Shown here piece after piece: positions 10,601-21,165 of a stretch of 64,000 nucleotides of DNA. A program made the translations under genes and the position numbers. This DNA is from Strigamia acuminata (Eukaryota; Arthropoda; Chilopoda; Geophilomorpha; Linotaeniidae). A model generated the notes under the pieces. The model made no database searches. It worked only from the letters and a program-made list of their open reading frames with translations, and was not told the origin of the DNA. Every line of letters starts with the position of its first letter. Within the stretch, counting starts at the first letter, position 1. The DNA is taken from the NCBI GenBank assembly GCA_949358305.1, contig CASHSZ010000132.1, forward strand, positions 60,001-124,000, read 5' to 3'.

Positions 10601-13600
10601 TCGTACGGGCCGTTAACGGGCCGCCGACGGTCCCGTCACGGTCCCGTCACGGCGCGTGCGGGCCGTTAACGGGCCGCCAACGGTCCCGTCACGATCCCGT
10701 CACGGCCCGTGCGGGCCGTTAACGGGCCGCCGACGGTCCCGTCACGATCCCGTCACGGCCCGTGCGGGCCGTTAACGGGCCGCCGACGGTCCCGTCACGA
10801 TCCCGTCACGGCCCGTGCGGGCCGTTAACGGGCCGCCAACGGTCCCGTCACGATCCCGTCACGGCCCGTGCGGGCCGTTAACGGGCCGCCGACGGTCCCG
10901 TCACGATCCCGTCACGGCCTGTGCGGGCCGTTAACGGGCCGTTAACGGGCCGTTAACGGGCCGTTAACGGCCCGTTAACGGCGTAAAACCAAAAACAGGA
11001 TTCGAGATTAATGTCTATGAATGTTGTACGCGTTTTCACGTACGTGTTGTCGGTTGTTGATTTTTTCGATTTACGCCGTAACGGCCCGTTAACGGCCCGT
11101 TAACGGCCCGTCAACGGCCCGTCAACGGCCCGCATGGAGTCGTACGGGCCGTTAACGGGATCGTGACGGTCCCGTCACGATCCCGTCACGGCCCGTGCGG
11201 GCCGTTAACGGGCCGCCGACAGTCCCGTCACGATCCCGTCACGGCCTTCGTTCCCGGACTTCGGCTCGCCGACGGCCCGTACGACCTCACGCGGGCCGTT
11301 AACGGGCCGTTAACGGGCCGTTAACGGCCCGTTAACGGCCCGTTAACGGCGTAAAACCAAAAACAGGATTCGAGATTAATGTCTATGAATGTTGTACGCG
11401 TTTTCACGTACGTGTTGTCGGTTGTTGATTTTTTCGATTTACGCCGTTAACGGCCCGTTAACGGCCCGTTAACGGCCCGTCAACGGCCCGCATGGAGTCG
11501 TACGGGCCGTTAACGGGCCGCCGACGGTCCCGTCACGGTCCCGTCACGGCGCGTGCGGGCCGTTAACGGGCCGCCAACGGTCCCGTCACGATCCCGTCAC
11601 GGCCCGTGCGGGCCGTTAACGGGCCGCCGACGGTCCCGTCACGATCCCGTCACGGCCCGTGCGGGCCGTTAACGGGCCGCCGACGGTCCCGTCACGATCC
11701 CGTCACGGCCCGTGCGGGCCGTTAACGGGCCGCCAACGGTCCCGTCACGATCCCGTCACGGCCCGTGCGGGCCGTTAACGGGCCGCCGACGGTCCCGTCA
11801 CGATCCCGTCACGGCCTGTGCGGGCCGTTAACGGGCCGTTAACGGGCCGTTAACGGGCCGTTAACGGCCCGTTAACGGCGTAAAACCAAAAACAGGATTC
11901 GAGATTAATGTCTATGAATGTTGTACGCGTTTTCACGTACGTGTTGTCGGTTGTTGATTTTTTCGATTTACGCCGTAACGGCCCGTTAACGGCCCGTTAA
12001 CGGCCCGTCAACGGCCCGTCAACGGCCCGCATGGAGTCGTACGGGCCGTTAACGGGATCGTGACGGTCCCGTCACGATCCCGTCACGGCCCGTGCGGGCC
12101 GTTAACGGGCCGCCGACAGTCCCGTCACGATCCCGTCACGGCCTTCGTTCCCGGACTTCGGCTCGCCGACGGCCCGTACGACCTCACGCGGGCCGTTAAC
12201 GGGCCGTTAACGGGCCGTTAACGGCCCGTTAACGGCCCGTTAACGGCGTAAAACCAAAAACAGGATTCGAGATTAATGTCTATGAATGTTGTACGCGTTT
12301 TCACGTACGTGTTGTCGGTTGTTGATTTTTTCGATTTACGCCGTTAACGGCCCGTTAACGGCCCGTTAACGGCCCGTCAACGGCCCGCATGGAGTCGTAC
12401 GGGCCGTTAACGGGCCGCCGACGGTCCCGTCACGGTCCCGTCACGGCGCGTGCGGGCCGTTAACGGGCCGCCAACGGTCCCGTCACGATCCCGTCACGGC
12501 CCGTGCGGGCCGTTAACGGGCCGCCGACGGTCCCGTCACGATCCCGTCACGGCCCGTGCGGGCCGTTAACGGGCCGCCGACGGTCCCGTCACGATCCCGT
12601 CACGGCCCGTGCGGGCCGTTAACGGGCCGCCAACGGTCCCGTCACGATCCCGTCACGGCCCGTGCGGGCCGTTAACGGGCCGCCGACGGTCCCGTCACGA
12701 TCCCGTCACGGCCTGTGCGGGCCGTTAACGGGCCGTTAACGGGCCGTTAACGGGCCGTTAACGGCCCGTTAACGGCGTAAAACCAAAAACAGGATTCGAG
12801 ATTAATGTCTATGAATGTTGTACGCGTTTTCACGTACGTGTTGTCGGTTGTTGATTTTTTCGATTTACGCCGTAACGGCCCGTTAACGGCCCGTTAACGG
12901 CCCGTCAACGGCCCGTCAACGGCCCGCATGGAGTCGTACGGGCCGTTAACGGGATCGTGACGGTCCCGTCACGATCCCGTCACGGCCCGTGCGGGCCGTT
13001 AACGGGCCGCCGACAGTCCCGTCACGATCCCGTCACGGCCTTCGTTCCCGGACTTCGGCTCGCCGACGGCCCGTACGACCTCACGCGGGCCGTTAACGGG
13101 CCGTTAACGGGCCGTTAACGGCCCGTTAACGGCCCGTTAACGGCGTAAAACCAAAAACAGGATTCGAGATTAATGTCTATGAATGTTGTACGCGTTTTCA
13201 CGTACGTGTTGTCGGTTGTTGATTTTTTCGATTTACGCCGTTAACGGCCCGTTAACGGCCCGTTAACGGCCCGTCAACGGCCCGCATGGAGTCGTACGGG
13301 CCGTTAACGGGCCGCCGACGGTCCCGTCACGGTCCCGTCACGGCGCGTGCGGGCCGTTAACGGGCCGCCAACGGTCCCGTCACGATCCCGTCACGGCCCG
13401 TGCGGGCCGTTAACGGGCCGCCGACGGTCCCGTCACGATCCCGTCACGGCCCGTGCGGGCCGTTAACGGCCCGTTAACGGCGTAAAACCAAAAACAGGAT
13501 TCGAGATTAATGTCTATGAATGTTGTACGCGTTTTCACGTACGTGTTGTCGGTTGTTGATTTTTTCGATTTACGCCGTAACGGCCCGTTAACGGCCCGTC

Positions 13601-13690
13601 AACGGCCCGCATGGAGTCGTTCGGGCCGTTAACGGGCCGCCGACGGTCCCGTCACGATCCCGTAACGGCCCGTTACGGCCAAGGGCCGTA
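7615..13690. repeat. CCGTTAACGG satellite with an 897-bp higher-order repeat
   Basis: About 6.1 kb of CpG-rich tandem DNA. The basic monomer is 53 bp (for example 8179 to 8232) and contains the palindrome GGGCCGTTAACGGGCC plus GGTCCCGTCACGATCCCGTC. In places a minimal 11-bp monomer CCCGTTAACGG repeats alone. A 100-bp box interrupts the monomers twelve times. From 10086 onward boxes alternate at about 368 and 529 bp, giving an 897-bp higher-order unit repeated nearly without change to about 13480. The left part (7615-9550) is less regular. GTTAAC supplies TAA on both strands, and 53 and 11 are not multiples of three, so all frames are closed. Non-coding. A centromeric, heterochromatic or origin role cannot be told from sequence. 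Confidence 0.93.
8710..8809 (+). repeat. 100-bp box in the satellite (first of twelve copies)
   Basis: This block of lower GC starts with CGGCGTAAA and ends with its reverse complement TTTACGCCG, so it has 9-bp inverted ends. It also holds the 10-bp palindrome CACGTACGTG. Copies begin (at the internal GTAAAAC) at about 8714, 9082, 9555, 10086, 10454, 10983, 11351, 11880, 12248, 12777, 13144 and 13482, with very little variation. The copy near 9555 has lost the left inverted end. Confidence 0.9.
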
Positions 13691-13925
13691 ACGGGATAAC
13701 TGAGAGAGTCGGGTGCGAGACCACGTGACCCGGAGTGTGGTTTTTGGGGGCGAGGGCCGTCCTCCGACCGCGCCGTGACGCGCCCCGGGTCGGATCAAGA
13801 GGCGACCCGGTCGGAAACCGAACCTCGGGGTTCCTCGGGGCGTGGTTTTTTGGGGAGGGGGGGGGGGGGGATTGGGTCGCGTGCTCCGACCGCGCCGCAA
13901 CGCGCCGTGGGTCGGTCACCAACCT
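13691..13925. repeat. G-rich duplicated segment at the satellite edge
   Basis: Two related stretches (about 13733-13797 and 13839-13915) share GTGGTTTTTKGGGG followed by CTCCGACCGCGCCG and GGGTCGG. The second contains an uninterrupted run of 14 G at 13857-13870, a candidate G-quadruplex. No gene. Confidence 0.5.
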
Positions 13926-14295
13926 TTGTCAATATTTTATAAATTTCCACGGAATTTCAACAATGTTTTACATAAGTCCGTCAAATCGGGCAGAAATATC
14001 CCGTACAATGTCGCTGCAATTCTGTGGAAATTTATCAGATATTGACAAAATTCGGTGACGGGCGGAAGGGCGATTCCCGGGCGGAAGAGAGAGAGAGAGA
14101 GAGAAAGGGGGGACGGCCGGCGCCTACGCCGACGGGGCGCGGAGGGCGAGTGCACTGTTCACGCATGTGGGCGCGTGTGGACGCTCGATTTACTGGCGCG
14201 TTGGACAAGTCAAAAAAAATTTCCCAATGTCTGACAAAAATTCCATCGAATCACGGCAATATTTGACAACACTTGCACAGATTTTTAGCAACATT
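13926..14295 (-). repeat. Diverged copy of the arm sequence of the 50-57 kb palindrome
   Basis: The block around CTCGATTTACTGGCGCGTTGG (14181) matches the reverse complement of 51090-51240 and of 52776-52926, including the neighbouring TTTGACAAATTTCC-type motifs. A (GA)n run lies at about 14086-14105. The similarity is partial but ordered, so this is an old dispersed copy of that family. Confidence 0.55.
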
Positions 14296-16502
14296 CACCG
14301 GCGAGGTCGTTGATGAACTCGCTTTACCCCGATGAATCTCGCGCGACAACAACCCTGCGAAAATACCAAATCTCGTACGAATAATAAACACGGCGCAAAC
14401 CGCACAAAAATCCACGACATAAAATCGAATGTCGTCTATCGGCACTCTCAGCATTCCCCCGGACATTTTCCGGAAGAGTTTGGTCCGGCCGGAATCCGAG
14501 GAATAGTCACTCCCAAAGTGCGGATTTTGCGGGTGCACTCGCTTCCGAAGGTTAAATTCTAGGTGTTTTTGTTTTTCCCAATCTAATTTTTGTTTTTCCA
14601 GTTCGAATTTCTGATTTTCTACGTCCACCATTTTGTCATATTTAGTGTTAAGAATGGTTTCCAGATTTTGAGTAACTCCCTTTCTTGGTTTAGATGCAGA
14701 AATATGAAAACCATCACATCTTGAAAATCTATTCTTTTTCCTGGTTGATTCCTCTTCTGCAATACCTTTGGACAATTCATTTGGCTCATCAGTCTCGTCA
14801 ACAACTTCAAATACTGTGATCTCTTCACTATTTTCCTGTGTGAATGTCGAAGTAATTTGGAATGGAAGATGTTGATGGAGTATTTACTTCTACTGGAAGT
14901 ATTGTAGCTCCATCATTTCGTTGATAAGTAGTGTTTACACTTTGACTGATGCCCAAACGTTCCTCTAGGACATAGAAAAAACAGCACATTTTTCTAACAA
15001 CATCTATAAATAAAAAAATTTGTTATTAAAAAATTAAATGGAATAAATTCTCCTTTTACCTGGAAAAGCATCTGGATTTTCATCCATTACTCCTTGTCCT
15101 GTCTCTGATATCCATTTACGTGTTTTTTCGTAAATCTTTTTCATGTGCACAATCTTGTTTCTGAGTTGTTTAACATCACATTCAGTCAGCTTTAGCACTT
15201 CCAACATATGTCGTTCATATTGGAGCAACGTTTCTTTGGCCTGAAAAAAGCAGCTTATTTAATGCAGGGATAGAAGAAAAACTAAAATATACCATGTTTT
15301 ATAATTTACCAACATTTTCATGATTTTTGCAAGCTTTTCAATACTGTTAACGCAGTTTTCCACGATTTTTCACTATTTTTACCCAGTTTTCCACCGTTTG
15401 TTACGATTTTTACGATTTTTATCCAGTTTTCCACCGTTTGTTACGATTTTTACAATTTTTATCCAGTTTTTTTGCCTTTTTTCCCGATTTTTACCCAGTT
15501 TTCCCCGATTTTTATCCAATTTTCCCCGATTTTTCACGATTTTTTCCTGTTTTTCACGACTTTTTTTTACGATTTTTACCCTTTTTACCCAGTATTTCCC
15601 GATTTTTACCCAGTTTTCCCCGATTTTTCACGATTTTTCCGTGTTTTTCACGATTGTTTTACGATTTTTACCCTTTTTACCCAGTATTTCCCGATTTTTA
15701 CCCTTTTTACCCAGTATTTCCCGATTTTTACCCTTTTTACCCAGTATTTCCCGATTGTTTTACGATTTTTACCCTTTTTACCCAGTATTTCCCGATTTTT
15801 ACCCTTTTTACCCAGTATTTCCCGATTTTTACCCTTTTTACCCAGTATTTCCCGATTTTTACCCAGTTTTCCCCGATTTTTATCCAATTTTCCCCGATTT
15901 TTCACGATTTTTTCCTGATTTTCACGACTTTTTTTCCGATTTTTACCCTTTTTACCCAGTATTTCCCGATTCTTACCCAGTTTTTCACGATTTTTAACCA
16001 GTTTTTAATGTTTTTTTTACCCCATTTTTACATACATAAAAACATGTTTTAAAATCAGTTAAAGGGCATGCATTTTTTTTTTAATATTCACTAAACAGCA
16101 CGCAAATATTTTTTGATATTCACAGTAAAACATACATATATTTAAAAAAAATTCATTTAATATATTCACAAAAAAATTAACTGAATATATTAAAATATTT
16201 ACAACAAAGTTACTTACTTTAATGTATTTATACTAAATAATTAACTCATTATTTAAAAATATTAATGTGGAAAAAGTACCATTTTCACTAAAAAAAAAAA
16301 GCCAATGCACAGTGGCAAAGCTCACATGCAAAAAACATGAATTTGTGTTTAAAAAATGTCAGCAATTACTAACCTTGTCTTTGCCTAGGTAAGGCTGTTC
16401 AGCCAGATAATGAGCAATGCAAATTTCTTCAGCCTTAGTCCAGTTTCTTGTTGGATTCCTCTTTCTTTTCAAAGTACATGTTGGCTCACTGGGGGCATCC
16501 AT
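14251..16502 (-). CDS. SANT/Myb-like protein of the PIF/Harbinger element
   Basis: Proposed exons on the minus strand are 16502-16374, 15240-15060, 15003-14894 and 14835-14251. Introns are GT-AG and phases agree; the last intron is 58 bp. The first two exons encode a trihelix/SANT-like DNA-binding region with NWTKAEEICIAHYL, then an Arg/Lys-rich helix and KKIYEKTRKWISETGQG. KMCCFFYVLEERLG follows, matching the aromatic helix that typically ends this domain. Exon 4 starts with an acidic linker and then a coiled coil rich in EKQKLDWEKQK, which in this family helps contact the transposase. In the family the protein recruits transposase to the element ends and the nucleus. The last roughly 95 residues read into a dispersed repeat and are probably spurious. 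The intron assigned to 14836-14893 could instead be a frameshift. Confidence 0.6.
14430..14545 (+). repeat. Dispersed repeat shared with 57557-57667
   Basis: The motif GACATTTTCCGGAAGAGTTT and the following GGAATCCG...GAATAGTC...TGCGGATTT recur in the same orientation at 57586 onward. Here the repeat abuts the coiled-coil coding end of the SANT gene, so the tail of that reading frame after about 14545 is probably not original coding sequence. Confidence 0.6.
15310..16060 (-). repeat. Pyrimidine-rich minisatellite in intron 1 of the SANT gene
   Basis: Tandem variants of CCCGATTTTTACC, CTTTTTACCCAGTATTT and CCAGTTTTCC, with a regular 30-bp period between about 15590 and 15860. One strand is nearly pure pyrimidine plus A. 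It gives long artefactual open frames of Phe/Pro/Tyr repeats on the plus strand, which I do not annotate. Confidence 0.85.
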
Positions 16503-16802
16503 CTTGAATGACTTATTCCAGTGGCAAAATAAGTCATGTGATCAGCCAGGATTGGAGGAATTTTTCCATCAGCCACTTATTGATAAGTCACGATTGGAGT
16601 GACTTATCAATAAGCCACTTATTGCAATTAAATTATCATTTCAGTGATGTAAATTACATCATTTCCTGTAGCTGGTAAGTCATTTCAGCCACATCAGTCA
16701 AATAATTATTCACTTTGTATGGAGTTTAGCCAAATGACTTAAATGAATTATTGATAATTCAGATTATGATAAGTCAAATTTGGATTTTAACTTTGAATGC
16801 AC
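16503..16802 (-). promoter_or_regulatory. Intergenic region with repeated AAGTCA / TGACTTA words
   Basis: This 300 bp lies between the truncated transposase and the SANT start. It contains an inverted repeat (TTATTGATAAGTCA and its complement, about 16576-16612) and several further ATAAGTCA or TGACTTA copies at both ends. It may be the SANT promoter or a binding region. It also occupies the place where the missing second half of the transposase would be expected. Confidence 0.35.
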
Positions 16803-17598
16803 CTATTGAAATTTTATGCAATGGCTACGCTTGTAACCACTGTAATAGGGCTTCTGGTTGCGTACTGGCCTGCAAATGGGTCTGCCTGTTCCATCTATAA
16901 ACCCAACTACATTGGGCATACAACCACCTTGAGCTCCAATTGCCTTCAAATAAAAAATTAAATTAAAAATTGATCTTTTTACCGGTATATTAAATGAAAA
17001 TACACACATCTGCATAAAGTTGTAGGTGATTGTGGCTGAGCCAAGAGTGTTGTGTACTGCTCAGCAAAAAATCAAACTTGTTTGATATATGGTTTAACAT
17101 TGCATAAAATATTCTGCAAAGTGATGTTTCGCTTCTTTTAAACAGCTTGACAAGATCAAACCATCTTGCAGGTGTTGATAAGCGCCGTAGTAAAACACAG
17201 AGTGCTTCAGTACCTACCAAGATAAACATAATTTGATAAACACCAATCACAAAGTTTACATTAATTCTTGTTCTCACCTAAGAAATGATGCCCTTCATGG
17301 CTTAAAAAGTCATTGGGAATGCCCATAGCATCTCTTAGTCTTACAAACTGCACTTTAGTAAAACGAAAATGCAGCTTAAATTCACGATCAGAAAATTGTG
17401 AAATTGTGAAATTAGGTTGTATGCTGTATTTCCTTTTTTTTTTATCCAACTTGAATATTTCAAGATAATCAAAATATTCTTGGAATTCAATAATCCCATT
17501 AGCATATAAAAATGCTATATCTTGTTCTGTAAATTTCAATAATTAGATTTATGATTTTGGACTTCTAACATTTGTTTACCTGTCCACCCAGTTGCCAT
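16803..17598 (-). pseudogene. HARBI1-like PIF/Harbinger transposase, N-terminal half
   Basis: Exons on the minus strand: 17598-17580, 17526-17278, 17213-17008 and 16943-16803. All introns are GT-AG and phases join exactly. The 204-residue product has the family landmarks in order: FRFTKVQFVRLRDAMGIP, GTEALCVLLRRLSTPARW, a helical region, and GFIDGTGRPICRP with the first catalytic Asp, then QKPYYSGYKRSHCIKFQ. Full-length relatives are about 350 residues and carry two further acidic residues (D and E). Here a TAG follows KFQ before any possible splice donor, and no sequence for the second half is visible downstream. The copy is therefore catalytically dead, probably by internal deletion. Confidence 0.75.
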
Positions 17599-17753
17599 TT
17601 CGATAGTATGACATCACAAATTTAATTTAGGAACACTTTAACAGCGATCACATGACTAATGATTAATGACTAATTGTTACAACAGATGTCACTTTTAACT
17701 TTTATATGTAAAAGTTATAAGTTACAAAAAAGTGCAATCGCAAAATGAATGAA

Positions 17754-17828
17754 CTTATAACTTATAACTTATAACTTATAACTTATAGCTCATAAATCTA
17801 TAAGTTATAAGTTATAAGTTATACTTAT
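17754..17828. repeat. (TTATAAC)n inverted array
   Basis: Tandem ACTTATA units on the left face TATAAGT units on the right around a short centre (CTCATAAATC), giving a near-perfect AT-rich palindrome of about 70 bp. It is subterminal in the presumed Harbinger end, where such repeats can bind the element's proteins. Confidence 0.7.
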
Positions 17829-17851
17829 AAAAAGTAAAATCGCAAAACCTC

Positions 17852-17953
17852 TAATAAATATCGGAATAAATAAACGAATATAATAAAACAAAATATCATA
17901 ATGTGATTCTATATCACATCGACACACATATCATTTGGTTCCTTAGACCAACA
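17852..17953 (-). repeat. Remnant of the C1 3' LTR
   Basis: On the minus strand the polypurine tract GAAAGGGGGAA (about 17956-17965) is followed by TGTTGGTCTAAGG, a canonical TG start. The LTR is cut off after about 100 bp by the presumed Harbinger terminus. I could not find the matching start upstream of the 5' LTR end, so its full length is unknown. Confidence 0.5.
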
Positions 17954-18154
17954 ATTCCCCCTTTCGATGGAAATAGAATCAGGGGAAAAGAAATACGGTT
18001 ACTGGAATTACAGTAGATAATCGAAAATAAACAATAAAGTCGAATCGCCGAGCCGGGTACTGTTATTGAAAACGCCACGTAGGCCCGAATATTCCCGCAG
18101 AAACTTGGCGATCCTCGAAGTCGGGTAAATAACCAAAGAATGTCACGATAAAGT

Positions 18155-19579
18155 CTAAAGTCGGAACACACGAGAGATCAACGACTGAAGACGCTCTGAA
18201 CTGAGCCACTTAGTGAATATGTCCGCGACGTTGTGCTCGCTGGACACTTTTCGGAGATCAAAACAGCCTGCCGTATACCATTCCCTAAGCCAGTGATACT
18301 TGACGCGGATATGCTTCGTCTTCGAGTTTTCCACGTCGTTAGATGTGAATTGTATGCTGGCTAGGGCATCGGAGTAAATAATCGGACGAGACAGACGGTT
18401 AAGAATCGGGAATTCGGTGAAGATGTTATCGAGCTAAAAGGTTTCCTTCACGCATTCAACTAGGGCGAGAAATTCGGCTTCCATAGTTGAACACGCGACA
18501 GTCGATTGTTTTCGACACGACCAGCCAATTGGCACGTTCCCGATATACGTTATGTAGCCGCCGAAACTTAAAGAAGTCGCCAAATCGCTAGCCCACGATG
18601 CATCCGTGTACGCCCATAATTGGCTTGACACACAATTCGAAAGTTCGATACGGTAATCAACAGTATTTGCCACGTACTGGAGAACTTGGAGGAGCGCACG
18701 GATGTGGGTGTTATCGTAGCAAGTGTTGAACTGCGAAAGCGAGATGACGGAAAATAAGATGTCGGGGCGTGTTCTCGATGCCAGGAAGAGTAATGACCCA
18801 ATAAGTGAGCGGTAAGGAAAATCGATCAGGTCTTCTGTCGATGCTCGAGCTAATGTGGTTCCGAGTGTCACTGGCACCTTAACGAGTCGATTGGTCGATG
18901 TTCCATATTTCTGCACGAGTTTAGCGATGTATGCACGTTGAGAAATGTAAGTGCGTCCCAATTCGCGAATAAACTCAACACCTAACAGTTTGGTAATTGG
19001 GCCGAGGTTGACTATGTCGAATTTCGAGGTAATAAGTCGAATAATCCGGTCCAAAACACTGTCGGCTGCGTAGAAAAGAACAATGTCATCGACGTAGACT
19101 AGCATAACTGCGCAATTGCCGTAGATGTACACGCAGTTGCATGCGGGCATTTTCCGGAATCCGAGGGCTCGAAGTGCTTCGTCCAGTTTCAAATACCACT
19201 GTCGGCCAGACTGGTGGAGTCCGTAAAGAGATTTCACGAGTAACCAAACGTTGTCGGGGTGGTTACAGGTGGCACCTGCCGGGATGCGCATGTAGACCTT
19301 GTGCTCCAGGTCCCCGTACAGGTATGCACATTTGACGTCGAGATGTGCGTCTTTCCATCCTCGTAGCACTACCAAAAGGCAAAAGAATAGACGAATGAGG
19401 ACGAAATTTACTACTGGACTAAAGACTTCGTCGTAGTCGATTCCGAAGGTTTGGCGAAAGCCTTGGGCGACAAGTCGAGCACGATATCGAGTAATCTTGC
19501 CGGTCGCATCTGATTTGAGTTTAAAAATCCACTTACAACCCAGGATTGTCGTATTGGGCGGTTTCGGCACTTCGACATA
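18155..19579 (-). pseudogene. C1 pol: reverse transcriptase and RNase H portion
   Basis: Copia-type RT begins with TTILGCKWIFKLKSDATGKI and RARLVAQGF. The catalytic YVDD lies at 19085-19096. RNase H follows, with AYTDASWASD and STMEAEFLAL. A TAG at 18434-18436 replaces the Trp expected after the Glu-Thr-Phe of the RNase H domain, and the frame then stays open to a natural stop at 18155. The 5' side is interrupted by the 826-bp MITE; the same frame resumes at 20424. It would copy element RNA in virus-like particles, but this copy is inactive. Confidence 0.85.
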
Positions 19580-19588
19580 AATTTCACG

Positions 19589-20414
19589 GGTGTTACGTAC
19601 CACGCGCGACATGGGTTGGCGCGACATTCGAATTCGCGCCAACCAATCTTGCTGCTGCCGGCAAAAATCCACAGGCGCGACGTCGCTCTTGCTCATATGC
19701 GTGGTATGAACAAGAGCGACATTCCACAAATCTTGCGCTGCAAGATGAATTGGCGCGACATGTCGCTCTTGCTGATATTGGTGGTATGAAGAAGAGCGAC
19801 ATTGCCCAAACCTTCAAAGATGAATTGGCGCTACATGACTTAAACCGTGTCGGCTCGAGTGCCAACCCTTTACAGGACATTTTTTTCGACAAAAAACCAA
19901 TATTTTGTCAAAGTTTTGCGAAAAACACACAATTGGGATAGAATGTTGTGGTTACAAACCTCAAACCATTCGAAAAACCCATAAATATCAACTTTAAAAC
20001 ATTTTTCGTAGAAAATGGAATGATTGGCCGAATTTTTTGACCGCATGGTTCATCGCCATGCGCAACAAATTTACCGCAAAACCGACCATTTCTGAGGTAA
20101 AAGACCCAGAAAAGTACGGTGTTTAGATTGAAATGAAGTGGCAATTGCCATGCAACCATTTAGGAATCTCAAAAAACCAAATTTCGGACATGTCGGGCAT
20201 GTCGCGCCAACCCATGTTGTGGTTATTTGTTGTGCCGGCGTCGCGCCAACCAATACGTGCGTCGCGCCAACAAATACGCACGTTATTCGTTGTAGCGACG
20301 TCGCCACAACGCATAACCAAAACATGGGTTGGCGCGACAGCGCTACAACGAATGTTGGACGTATCCACGATCGCGACGTCGCGCCAACCCATGTCGCGCG
20401 TGGAATAGCGGCCC
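19589..20414. mobile_element. MULE-type MITE, 826 bp, inserted in C1 pol
   Basis: The element is flanked by the perfect 9-bp duplication AATTTCACG (19580-19588 and 20415-20423), the size typical of Mutator-like elements. Its ends are inverted repeats sharing CCACGCGCGACATGGGTTGG and a following CGCGAC. Inside are more copies of GTCGCGCCAAC on both strands and two stem-loops with GTCGCTCTTG arms (about 19680-19800). There is no coding capacity. The C1 frame reads through cleanly when it is removed. Confidence 0.88.
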
Positions 20415-20423
20415 AATTTCACG

Positions 20424-20901
20424 CTCTTTGAAAGTTCCTAACTCTTCACCGATGGCTTCACGCCATTTTGGAGCGTCGTCGAATTTGGGAATTTCCGCAT
20501 ACGATGACGGTTCGGTGCGACAGAGGTGAGCGGCATGTCGAGCTGGAGGAATCAACGGTAGCGTATGCTCTATGTTGCCGAAAAAGAATAACTCGGGGTC
20601 GTAAGGGAGATTGTTCATAATACAGAATTCTTCAACGTCTCTGCGAGAACGAAGTCGAAGGCCGGGTTCCGGGAAATAATAGACGTCGATGTCTATCGAA
20701 CCTGGCTGTTGATCTTTGCGTAGATGTTCTTCGCGAATCCATCTACGGAATACTGTGTTTCCGCCAACATAACGCCAATAGAATGATGTTTTGCCGGCAG
20801 AAGGAGCTGCAACATGTGTTGCGCCAGGAGGCAATGGAGACATTTGCCCCTGATCAAAGATTGGCATTGTGTGCTGCAGAATATTTAGACCAGCTTTCTT
20901 T
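20424..20901 (-). pseudogene. C1 pol: linker between integrase and RT
   Basis: This segment encodes the copia linker ending in KWREAIGEELGTFKEREI, the helix that precedes the RT fingers. The open frame continues to 20867 and then into the target site of the nested LTR element at 20898-20901. The same frame resumes at 23104. Without its neighbours it is a fragment. Confidence 0.75.
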
Positions 20902-21165
20902 TGTGGAGTTTTTTGGGTTCGAGACAGAGGACGGGCGACAATACGTCACCAGAGGGCGGGCGGACATGCACAAATATGTCCGATAGACGTTTTTGGGTAA
21001 AACAGCCAATCGGGGGCTGTTCCTTGTGGTCAGCCAATCAGGGCTGACCAGTGCGATATATAAAGAAGAATTGTTTGTTAATAAAGTTACTTGAAGTTAA
21101 CTAGAGCTTGTAGTTGTGTCTTGGTAATTTCGGGTCAGCTAGTCTCAGCTTTGGGATAGTTTACA
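20902..21165 (+). repeat. 5' LTR of the SAP-gene element
   Basis: 264 bp, TGTGGAG to TTTACA. It contains a TATA box (ATATATAAAG, about 21056) and an AATAAAG signal about 20 bp downstream. Upstream, a short inverted pair (CAGCCAATC and its neighbours) is repeated. Confidence 0.85.

Larger units (their letters stand above)
14546..17851 (-). mobile_element. PIF/Harbinger DNA transposon, 3'-truncated
   Basis: Two genes on the minus strand, a HARBI1-like transposase (16803-17598) and a SANT/Myb-like gene (14251-16502), are the standard gene pair of PIF/Harbinger elements. The right end is probably near 17851, where GAGGTTTTGCGATTTTAC is preceded by TTA, the usual target of the superfamily. That end lies next to the start of the C1 3' LTR. 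No matching inverted end is found on the left, where the element stops against a dispersed repeat near 14545. The transposase also lacks its C-terminal half, so this copy cannot be autonomous. Confidence 0.6.

Noticed and set aside
7615-13690. rDNA intergenic spacer
   Set aside because: The subrepeat structure would fit, but no rRNA sequence is seen on either side.
13629-14155. Frames of 60-107 aa at the satellite edge
   Set aside because: Several overlapping frames on both strands in GC-rich repeats with no recognisable domain.
15320-16052. Long Phe/Pro/Tyr-rich frames of up to 225 aa
   Set aside because: They arise from the pyrimidine-rich minisatellite, exist in several frames at once and lie in a predicted intron.
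7615-17598. Functional link between the satellite's Myb-type sites and the nearby Harbinger SANT gene
   Set aside because: Harbinger SANT proteins bind their own element ends. Proximity alone is not evidence.
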